NCBI GenBank assembly: GCA_038239195.1
Contig: JBBSEZ010000358.1
Location: 1-10,496, forward strand
Direction: 5' to 3'
DNA: 10,496 nucleotides
Source: JBBSEZ01 sp038239195
GTDB lineage: Bacteria > Planctomycetota > Planctomycetia > Gemmatales > Gemmataceae
Each line of letters opens with the position of its first letter. Position 1 is the first letter of the stretch. This document shows, in pieces, positions 1 through 5,184 of the stretch. Below the pieces are notes generated by a model. The model was given only the letters and a program-made list of their open reading frames with translations. It searched no databases and had not been told where the DNA came from. A program made the position numbers and the translations under genes.

Positions 1-36
1 CGGGAGAGGCTGAAAAGCGAAGAAAAGAAAGCGGCG

Positions 37-147
37 ATGAATCGCCGCACTCCAAGAAGGCCCTCCCTCCTGTTCCTTCTTTCCCTCCTGTTCGCGTGCT
101 TGGTCGCGCCCTGTGCGGGAGCGGCAACCGACACGAGGCAAGCGTGA
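37..147 (+). CDS. possible small secreted or lipoprotein-like peptide (36 aa)
   Basis: An ATG opens a 36-codon frame encoding an Arg-rich start (MNRRTPRRPS), a hydrophobic core (LLFLLSLLFACLVAP) and a short tail ending in TDTRQA. This is the layout of a signal peptide or a single membrane segment. LFAC at residues 18-21 fits a loose lipobox and CAGA at 26-29 a type I signal peptidase site. Its TGA (145-147) overlaps the GTG start of the ATP-grasp gene (144-146), which would allow translational coupling. The frame is also open back to base 1, so it could instead be the C-terminus of a longer protein cut by the window edge. No strong ribosome binding site precedes the ATG. I do not recognise the product, and the frame may be fortuitous. 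Confidence 0.3.
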   Translation: MNRRTPRRPSLLFLLSLLFACLVAPCAGAATDTRQA

Positions 148-1016
148 CGCCCCCCCTGCGCCTGGCCCTCCTCTCCGCCGGCGACGGCTGGCACGTCCGC
201 GACCTCCAGCGCGCCGCGGCAGCGCTCGGCCACCACGCCGTCGCCGTCGATTTTCGCCGGCTGAGTGCGGGGGTGGCGGCCGAGCCCTCTCCGCTGGCCG
301 GGCACGACGCGGTCATCGTGCGCACCATGCCGCCCGGCTCGCTGGAGCAGGTCGTCTTTCGCATGGACCTCCTCCACCGGGCCCATGCGGCGGGGGTCGT
401 CGTCCTCAACCCGCCGCGCGCCGTCGAGGTCAGCGTCGATAAATATCTCACCACGGCCTGCCTCGAAGCGGCGGGGCTGCGCGTCCCGCCCACGATTACC
501 TGCCAGCACGCCGACGCCGCGCTCGAGGCGTTTGCGGCCCTCGGGGGCGACGTCGTCGTCAAGCCGCTGTTCGGCTCCGAGGGGCGCGGGATGGTGCGCG
601 TCAGCGACCCGGAACTGGCGTGGCGCACCTTCCGCACGCTGGAGCGCACGGGGGCGGTCCTCTACTTGCAGCAATTCATCCGTCACCCCGGCTGGGACCT
701 GCGCGTCTTCGTGCTCGGCGGGCGCGTGCTGACCGCCATGCGCCGGCACGCCCACGGCGACTGGCGCACCAACGTCGCCCAGGGCGGCAGCGGCGAGGTG
801 GTGCGGATCGGGCCCGAGGAAGAACGGCTCGCCCTGCGCGCCGCTCGCGCCGTCGGCGCCGTCGTGGCGGGGGTCGATCTGATGCCGGGGCCGGGCGGAG
901 AGTGGTACGTGCTCGAGGTCAACGCCGTCCCCGGCTGGCGGGCGCTGGCGCCGGTCACGGGCATCGACGTGGCGTCGGCCATCGTCGGCTTTCTCGCGGA
1001 CGGGGAGGGGCGATGA
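144..1016 (+). CDS. RimK/MptN-like ATP-grasp ligase
   Basis: This 290-aa protein looks like an ATP-grasp carboxylate-amine/thiol ligase of the RimK, MptN and CofF group, whose members use ATP to join an amino acid such as glutamate to a carboxylate. Visible motifs are the nucleotide-binding VVKPLFGSEGRGM (Lys140, glycine-rich loop 144-150), DLRVFVLGG (185-193), RTN (208-210) and the metal-binding end GVD...YVLEVNAVPGW (243-264, Glu258 and Asn260). I chose GTG 144 over GTG 96 because GAGG sits at 135-138 with a 5-base gap, and because family homology begins at LRLALL. Its TGA overlaps the next ATG (ATGA), so the two are translationally coupled. With a PTPS homologue and a CitG-like gene downstream, a role in tailoring a tetrahydromethanopterin-type cofactor (as MptN adds glutamate to H4MPT) is my inference; the exact substrate cannot be read from sequence. 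Confidence 0.85.
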   Translation: MTPPLRLALLSAGDGWHVRDLQRAAAALGHHAVAVDFRRLSAGVAAEPSPLAGHDAVIVRTMPPGSLEQVVFRMDLLHRAHAAGVVVLNPPRAVEVSVDKYLTTACLEAAGLRVPPTITCQHADAALEAFAALGGDVVVKPLFGSEGRGMVRVSDPELAWRTFRTLERTGAVLYLQQFIRHPGWDLRVFVLGGRVLTAMRRHAHGDWRTNVAQGGSGEVVRIGPEEERLALRAARAVGAVVAGVDLMPGPGGEWYVLEVNAVPGWRALAPVTGIDVASAIVGFLADGEGR

Positions 1017-1891
1017 CTTCTTCGCTCGTTGGCCTGCATGCCCAGCTCGCCTGCATCTGGGAGGTGACGGCGCGCAAGGCTGGCAACGTCCACCGCTTCC
1101 GCGACTTCGAGGACGTAACCTATCTCGATTTCGTCACGAGCGCGGCCGCCCTCGGCAGGGCGCTGGAGCAGGCCCCCCACCGGCCGCTCGGCCAGACGAT
1201 CCACGACGCCGTGCGCCAGACGCGGCAGGTCGCCCCGAGCAATACCAACCTCGGCATGGTGCTCTTGCTGGCGCCGCTGGCGCGGGCCTCGACGGGAGGG
1301 CCCCTGCGCGAACGGGTGGAAGAGGTGCTTGCCGCGACGGACGTGGCGGACGCGGCGGAAGCCTACGCCGCCATCCGGCTGGCGAGCCCGGGCGGGCTGG
1401 GAAAGGCGCCGGAGCAGGACGTGAGCGCGCCGCCCACCCTGCCGCTGCGCGCCGCGATGGCGCTGGCGGCGGAGCGCGACCTGGTGGCGCGGCAGTACGC
1501 GAACGGCTTCGTCGAGGTGTTGGACGAAGTCGTCCCGGCCTTGGAGGACGGCATGGCCCGGACGCGCTCGCTCGAAGGCGGCATCCTTGCCGCGCAACTG
1601 CGGACGATGGCACGGCACCCGGACTCGTTGATCGCGCGCAAGCGCGGGGCTCGCGAGGCGGAGGAGGCAGGAGAGCTTGCCCTGCGGGTTCTGGAGGCGG
1701 GTTGGCCGGAGACCGAGCGCGGCCGGGCGGCCCTGGGGGAGCTGGACGGGTGGTTGCGGGCGGACGGGCACGCGCGCAATCCGGGGACGACGGCGGACCT
1801 GATCGCGGCGGGGCTCTACGCGATGCTGCGCGAGGGGAAGTTGACGTTGCCGTTGAACGTGCCGTGGGCGCTGCCTACGATGACTGTTTGA
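1013..1891 (+). CDS. CitG/MdcB-like triphosphoribosyl-dephospho-CoA synthase family protein
   Basis: This 292-aa protein belongs to the CitG/MdcB family. The founding members make the 2'-(5''-triphosphoribosyl)-3'-dephospho-CoA prosthetic group precursor of citrate or malonate decarboxylase systems. Family signatures are TARKAGNVHR (19-28), SNTNLG (76-81), PDSLIARKRG (203-212) and the C-terminal RNPGTTADLIAAGL (255-268). Length is normal for the family. It starts at the ATG overlapping the stop of the ATP-grasp gene, and the PTPS gene begins 26 bases after its stop. No citrate lyase or malonate decarboxylase gene is visible nearby. CitG-like genes recur in bacterial H4MPT/C1-transfer clusters, so a role in that cofactor pathway, for example a phosphoribosyl-transfer step, is more likely than CoA-derivative synthesis. 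The actual reaction is unknown. Confidence 0.82.
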   Translation: MTSSLVGLHAQLACIWEVTARKAGNVHRFRDFEDVTYLDFVTSAAALGRALEQAPHRPLGQTIHDAVRQTRQVAPSNTNLGMVLLLAPLARASTGGPLRERVEEVLAATDVADAAEAYAAIRLASPGGLGKAPEQDVSAPPTLPLRAAMALAAERDLVARQYANGFVEVLDEVVPALEDGMARTRSLEGGILAAQLRTMARHPDSLIARKRGAREAEEAGELALRVLEAGWPETERGRAALGELDGWLRADGHARNPGTTADLIAAGLYAMLREGKLTLPLNVPWALPTMTV

Positions 1892-1917
1892 GCCCCCCTG
1901 GCCTGCCGGTTGCGACC

Positions 1918-2430
1918 ATGACAGAGCGCTACAAGGTCCGCGTTACCAAGGACTACCTGGTCTTCTGCTCGGGCCACTTCATCAGCTACGAAGGGGACCG
2001 CTGCGAGCGGCTGCACGGGCACAACTACCGCACCGCCGTCGAGGTCGAGGGCGAGCTGGACGCGAACCGTTACGTCTTCGACTTCATCGCGCTGAAGGCG
2101 CTCACCAAGGCGATCATCGACGAGCTCGACCACCGGATGATGCTGCCGACGGGCAACCCGTACATCCTGGTCGAGGTGGGCGAGCGCTCGGTCCACGTCC
2201 GCTATCGCGAGCGCGAGTGGCTGTTCCCGCGCGGCGACTGCGTGCTCTTGCCGATCGAGAACACGACGGCGGAACTGTTGGCCCGCTACGTGGCCGGGCG
2301 CCTGGTGGAGGGGCTGGAGAGGCAGCACAACTACCGGCCGAGCGTTGTGCGCGTCGAGGTGGAGGAGAACATCGGGCAGTCGGCGACGTGCGAATTGCGG
2401 CCAGCACGATCGGTTAGCGACGCTTCGTAG
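1918..2430 (+). CDS. 6-pyruvoyl-tetrahydropterin synthase / QueD-like family protein
   Basis: This 170-aa protein is of the PTPS/QueD family, zinc enzymes acting on dihydroneopterin triphosphate. The three zinc ligands are His20 (SGHF) and His33/His35 (HGHNY). The candidate catalytic Cys29 sits four residues before the first HGH histidine, as in QueD. Also visible are VFDFIALK (53-60), the catalytic-type LDHRMML (70-76), PIENTTAELLARY (112-124) and a terminal CEL (158-160) where the pterin-anchoring glutamate is expected. Residue 30 is Glu, so the motif reads CERLHGH and satisfies both the CxxxHGH and ExxHGH patterns. The ATG at 1918 follows the CitG-like stop by 26 bases with no strong Shine-Dalgarno sequence. 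In this operon it probably makes a pterin intermediate for an H4MPT-type cofactor; a queuosine precursor role is the main alternative, but no other que gene is visible. Confidence 0.88.
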   Translation: MTERYKVRVTKDYLVFCSGHFISYEGDRCERLHGHNYRTAVEVEGELDANRYVFDFIALKALTKAIIDELDHRMMLPTGNPYILVEVGERSVHVRYREREWLFPRGDCVLLPIENTTAELLARYVAGRLVEGLERQHNYRPSVVRVEVEENIGQSATCELRPARSVSDAS

Positions 2431-2505
2431 AAGCGTTGGGGGCTCACGGCTGTGCCAGTGACCTCACGCGCGCTCCTGAAGGCGCGCCCAACGAGGAGAG
2501 CAATC

Positions 2506-3240
2506 TTGCCCTTACTCGATCACTTTCATCCCCCGTTGAGTGCGGAGCGGCGCTGGGAGTCGTTCCATTCCAGTTGGGCCACGCGGCTCGCGGACGCCCT
2601 GACGGAGCGCTGGCTACCCCCCAACTACATCGCCGAAGAGCACGCCCACCTCGGCCCGTCGGTCGAGATCGACGTCGCCACCTTCGCGCGGGCGTCATCG
2701 ACGGCAGGGGAGGGCGGCGGAGCGGTGGCGACCGCGGGCCCGAAGGTATGGGCGCCGCCCGCCGCCGATGGGGTTCTTCCCGCGGTGTTTCCCGACACGT
2801 TCGAGGTTCGGGTACTGTCCACGGACACCGGCCCCAGGCTGGTCGCGGCCATCGAACTAATTAGCCCGGGCAACAAAGACCGGGCAGCCCAAAGGAGGGC
2901 CTTCGCCACCAAGTGCGCCAGCTACCTGGTGCAAGGGATCAGCGTCATCATTGTGGACATCGTGACGAATCGCCGTGCCAACCTGCACAATGAGGTCCTG
3001 CAGCTCATGGGGGCCGACGAGGCCTTGCAGTTGCCGCCGGAGGCGAGCCTGTACGCGGTGGCCTACCGACCCCTGCGACGGGGGAACGGCGATGAGATCG
3101 ACGTCTGGCGCCGCCCGCTGGCGCTGGGCGAGGCCCTGCCCACGCTGCCGCTGGGACTGCGGGGCGACCTGGCGATCCCCGTGGACTTCGAGGCGGCCTA
3201 CGCCGAGGCGTGCCAGCGGAAGAGGCTGACGGGCCTTTGA
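2506..3240 (+). CDS. DUF4058-type protein, copy 1
   Basis: This 244-aa protein resembles the DUF4058 family, which is abundant in planctomycetes and has no established function. I chose the TTG at 2506 because GAGGAGAG (2493-2500) is an excellent Shine-Dalgarno sequence and the protein then begins MPLLDHFHPPLS, the usual start of this subtype; the GTG at 2452 would add 18 unconserved residues. Segments in order: RRWESFHSSWA (15-25), LPPNYIAEE (37-45), VEIDVATF (53-60), a Gly/Ala-rich linker (66-79), then the core IELISPGNKDR (116-126), Lys136 and Tyr140 in the following helix, and IIVDIV (148-153). The Glu-X3-Pro-Gly-Asn-Lys arrangement recalls the Uma2-like PD-(D/E)XK nuclease fold, but that relation is inference. 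It begins 75 bases after the PTPS gene, so it may or may not share its transcript. A second family member lies at 4399-5139. Confidence 0.75.
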   Translation: MPLLDHFHPPLSAERRWESFHSSWATRLADALTERWLPPNYIAEEHAHLGPSVEIDVATFARASSTAGEGGGAVATAGPKVWAPPAADGVLPAVFPDTFEVRVLSTDTGPRLVAAIELISPGNKDRAAQRRAFATKCASYLVQGISVIIVDIVTNRRANLHNEVLQLMGADEALQLPPEASLYAVAYRPLRRGNGDEIDVWRRPLALGEALPTLPLGLRGDLAIPVDFEAAYAEACQRKRLTGL

Positions 3241-3252
3241 ACGATGGGCCCG

Positions 3253-3269
3253 AATCCGCCGAGGGCAGG
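3253..3269. repeat. 17-base direct repeat, copy 1
   Basis: AATCCGCCGAGGGCAGG occurs here and again at 4368-4384, in the same orientation. The two copies bracket the zinc-ribbon and 112-aa genes. Flanking bases differ on both sides, so the exact match is 17 bases. It may be a trace of recombination or of a shared leader ahead of the following gene. Confidence 0.6.
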
Positions 3270-3301
3270 AGCCCAAACAGCGACAGTCTGGGTGGTAGGC
3301 C

Positions 3302-3342
3302 CGAACCGCGAACGACAGCAGATCGGGGCTGTTCGCGGTTCG
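3302..3342. repeat. 12-base perfect inverted repeat
   Basis: CGAACCGCGAAC (3302-3313) and GTTCGCGGTTCG (3331-3342) are exact reverse complements separated by 17 bases. It lies 61 bases after the first DUF4058 stop and 71 bases before the next start. No T-run follows, so it is not a standard intrinsic terminator. A Rho-dependent 3' end structure, an operator or a mobile palindrome are all possible. Confidence 0.7.
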
Positions 3343-3413
3343 CCAGTCTTCCACACATTCTCGGCGACCCCAGCGGATGAACGCGGCGTTTGGCGAAGCG
3401 GGAGGCTTGTGGA

Positions 3414-3896
3414 ATGACGATCCGGAAGCGGGGCAAGTTCTGGTACGGGGATAGCGCTGCGGACATCCGCGAAGTGCTGGCCCGCGACTGCGGCAAGAGC
3501 GATCCGCTGACAGTCTTCGCGGATGCCGTGTGCGACTGCGGCGGTCGGGTGTTCTCGCTCCAGATCGACGAGGAGCATGGGGAGGCGGCGTGGTCCTGCA
3601 AGGCGTGCGACGCCCAGTACCTGTTCCACGACCGCGAGATCGCCGGGTACTACGAAGGCGACCCCGAAGCCGATACGGAGTGTTGCGGGTGCCCCTGTAC
3701 AAATCGCGGGGAATCGTACTTCGAGATCGCGGTCGGGGCCTCGCTCTACGACGACAGCGAGGACGTGCGATGGGTCTACATCGGGTGCCGGTGTGTGGCG
3801 TGCGGACTGACGGCGTGCTACGCGGCCTGGAACCGTGTCGATTTGCCGTATCCCAAGCTGTTTGCGCACATGGGCAACAAGCAAAAAGACGAGTAG
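3414..3896 (+). CDS. cysteine-rich zinc-ribbon-like protein of unknown function
   Basis: This encodes a 160-aa protein of unknown function. The ATG at 3414 is chosen over TTG 3390 because GGGAGG (3400-3405) lies 8 bases upstream and MTIRKRGKFWYGD looks like a natural N-terminus. Cysteines form two ribbon-like sets: CDC (40-42) with CKAC (62-65), and CCGCPC (90-95) with CRCVACGLTAC (125-135). The two halves look like a duplicated four-cysteine zinc ribbon, each with an F-x-(L/I)-x-(I/V) strand between its cysteine pairs (VFSLQI, YFEIAV). The region SLYDDSEDVRWVYIGCR (110-126) looks well ordered and likely functional. There is no signal peptide or membrane segment, so it is probably cytoplasmic. 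An 18-base gap leads to the next gene, suggesting a two-gene unit. I recall similar unannotated proteins in other bacteria, but I cannot assign a role. Confidence 0.75.
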   Translation: MTIRKRGKFWYGDSAADIREVLARDCGKSDPLTVFADAVCDCGGRVFSLQIDEEHGEAAWSCKACDAQYLFHDREIAGYYEGDPEADTECCGCPCTNRGESYFEIAVGASLYDDSEDVRWVYIGCRCVACGLTACYAAWNRVDLPYPKLFAHMGNKQKDE

Positions 3897-3914
3897 TCGG
3901 CGGAGGGGCCTCAC

Positions 3915-4253
3915 GTGGGAGCGGACGCATTTCTTGTTTGCTACGGCATCCGGTGGGAAGTGGATGCGACGAACGAGGAGGAGGTCACTCTCCTCGAAAA
4001 GCGGCAGGATGCGCGACACCTGGCGGCGAAGAAGCACAATCTCCAGAGCTGGTGGGGAGTAACCACGGACCAGGGGAGGTACTTTCTCCTGGTCGGTAAG
4101 CTGGTCGGCAACTTCGGTTGGGAAGGGAAGCATGCCGCACGACTCGACGACAAGGAATTGGCGGGCTTCGTGGAGGAAGCCAAGGCGAAGTTGCGGGCGG
4201 CAGGGCTCGAGAGCGAGCCTGCGTGGCATTATCAGTTCGAGCCGGACCGCTAA
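3915..4253 (+). CDS. small conserved-looking hypothetical protein (112 aa)
   Basis: This encodes a 112-aa soluble protein with no recognised domain. GTG 3915 is preceded by GGAGGGG (3902-3908) at a 6-base gap, a strong start signal for a non-ATG codon. The N-terminus MGADAFLVCYGIRWEVD (1-17) reads as a beta strand pair, followed by a charged helix (EEEVTLLEKRQDARHLAAKKH, in part) and a WWGVTTDQGRYFLLVGKLVG stretch (48-67) typical of a small alpha/beta fold. The C-terminal part (LDDKELAGFVEEAKAKLRAAG) is helical. It follows the zinc-ribbon gene by 18 bases on the same strand and is probably cotranscribed with it, hinting at joint function. Toxin-antitoxin or immunity roles are conceivable for such a pair, but no motif supports them. 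Confidence 0.65.
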   Translation: MGADAFLVCYGIRWEVDATNEEEVTLLEKRQDARHLAAKKHNLQSWWGVTTDQGRYFLLVGKLVGNFGWEGKHAARLDDKELAGFVEEAKAKLRAAGLESEPAWHYQFEPDR

Positions 4254-4317
4254 AGGCCGTTCCTCCGCTTGGGCGGAAACCGATGCCCCTTGGGAGAGGA
4301 GCCGGGGTGCGAGAAGC

Positions 4318-4356
4318 CCGCGTGGGCCTCGCAAAGCCTCGGCCCACCCTACGATC
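4318..4356. repeat. 39-base hairpin repeat, copy 1
   Basis: This 39-base segment is identical to 5146-5184, in the same orientation 828 bases away. Inside, GTGGGCC (4322-4328) pairs with GGCCCAC (4340-4346) around a loop that can itself form GC-AAA-GC. The reverse complement begins GATCGTAGGGTGGGCC, a style of intergenic repeat common in planctomycetes (recollection, not a search). The two copies bracket the second DUF4058 gene. Confidence 0.85.
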
Positions 4357-4367
4357 TCGCCCGGGTA

Positions 4368-4384
4368 AATCCGCCGAGGGCAGG
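4368..4384. repeat. 17-base direct repeat, copy 2
   Basis: Second copy of AATCCGCCGAGGGCAGG (first at 3253-3269). It lies 11 bases after the 39-base repeat and just ahead of the ribosome binding site of the second DUF4058 gene. Confidence 0.6.
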
Positions 4385-4398
4385 CCAGGAGAAAAAGG

Positions 4399-5139
4399 AT
4401 GCCGGTACACGATTGGACGCGGGTCAGCGATGGGGCCTTCCACGATTTTCATTACTCCTGGGTGCTGGAGATCAAGCGTGCCCTGAAGCGCGGGCTTCTC
4501 CCCAAGGGGTACTACGTCATGGCCGAGCAATTCGGCGGCGATCTCGGCGCGCCCGACGTCCTGACGCTCCAGGCGGCCGGCACGACGTCGGGGCCCGAAG
4601 GCCCGCTTGCCGGGACCGCGACGCTGACCGAAACGCCTCCGGTCGTCCAGGCCCGAACGACCATCGCACGGGGCTCCTACGCGCGCGCCCAGCGGGCCCT
4701 CGTGATTCGGCACGTGAGCGACGACCGCATCGTGGCCATGATCGAGGTCCTCTCGGCCGGCAACAAATCGAGCCGGCACGCCATCCGGTCGTTCCTCGAC
4801 AAGGCCGTGGTGGCCCTCGACGGTGGGATTCACCTTCTGCTGATCGACGTTCACCCTCCGGGCCCCCGCGACGCGCAGGGCATCCACGGGGCGTTGCTGA
4901 ACGAGATCGGGACCGAAGAGTACGCGCTGGGCAGCGAGCGCCCGTTGACCGCCGTGGCCTACGTCGGCGGGGCCGTTGTCGAGGCGTTTGTCTCACACTT
5001 TGCCGTCGGGGAGCCGATTCCGCAAATGCCGTTGTTCCTCACCAAAGAGCACTACGTCGGCGTCCCGCTGGAAGCGGCCTACGTGCGCGCCTGGGAGGAC
5101 GTTCCTCCGCAGTACCAAGAGGTGCTCCTCGCCCCATGA
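4399..5139 (+). CDS. DUF4058-type protein, copy 2 (MPVHDWTRV type)
   Basis: This 246-aa protein of the DUF4058 type starts MPVHDWTRVSDGAFHDFHYS, a form I associate with planctomycetes. The ATG at 4399 follows AGGAG (4387-4391) by 7 bases. Parallel to the first copy, it has LLPKGYYVMAEQ (33-44), PDVLTL (52-57, where copy 1 has VEIDVATF), the core IEVLSAGNKSS (115-125), a helix with Lys135 and ILLLID-like strand IHLLLIDVH (144-152). The Pro of the SPGNK core is Ala here. The two proteins are distant paralogues, not a recent duplication. There is no signal peptide. It is followed after 6 bases by the second 39-base repeat and converges on the minus-strand HisA-like gene, with only 37 bases between the stops. 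Function is unknown; a PD-(D/E)XK-like nuclease fold is a guess from the E-x-x-S-x-G-N-K pattern. Confidence 0.8.
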   Translation: MPVHDWTRVSDGAFHDFHYSWVLEIKRALKRGLLPKGYYVMAEQFGGDLGAPDVLTLQAAGTTSGPEGPLAGTATLTETPPVVQARTTIARGSYARAQRALVIRHVSDDRIVAMIEVLSAGNKSSRHAIRSFLDKAVVALDGGIHLLLIDVHPPGPRDAQGIHGALLNEIGTEEYALGSERPLTAVAYVGGAVVEAFVSHFAVGEPIPQMPLFLTKEHYVGVPLEAAYVRAWEDVPPQYQEVLLAP

Positions 5140-5145
5140 GGAGGG

Positions 5146-5184
5146 CCGCGTGGGCCTCGCAAAGCCTCGGCCCACCCTACGATC
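5146..5184. repeat. 39-base hairpin repeat, copy 2, between convergent genes
   Basis: This is an exact second copy of 4318-4356. The hairpin arms here are 5150-5156 and 5168-5174. It starts 6 bases after the DUF4058 stop and runs into the 3' end of the HisA-like gene on the minus strand, supplying that gene's TAG (5177-5179). Its position between two convergent stops suggests that it serves as a two-way transcript end; there is no T-run. Confidence 0.85.

Noticed and set aside
96..143. Upstream GTG start for the ATP-grasp gene
   Set aside because: It has no Shine-Dalgarno sequence and would add 16 residues without homology; GTG 144 has GAGG at the right distance.
683..1771. Long open frame on the minus strand
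   Set aside because: It is antisense to the ATP-grasp and CitG-like genes, is Arg/Pro-rich with no recognisable motif, and is typical of GC-rich shadow frames.
2468..2487. GCGCGC inverted pair as terminator after the PTPS gene
   Set aside because: The stem is only 6 bases, of a kind expected by chance in GC-rich DNA, and no T-run follows.
2452..2505. Upstream GTG start for the first DUF4058 gene
   Set aside because: TTG 2506 has a far better ribosome binding site and gives the usual family N-terminus.
2857..4334. Two long minus-strand frames opposite the DUF4058, zinc-ribbon and 112-aa genes
   Set aside because: The plus-strand genes have good ribosome binding sites and coherent protein features; the minus frames are low-complexity and Arg-rich.
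3240..5184. CRISPR array or transposon ends
   Set aside because: Repeats are only two copies each, unevenly spaced, with no transposase and no target-site duplication pattern.
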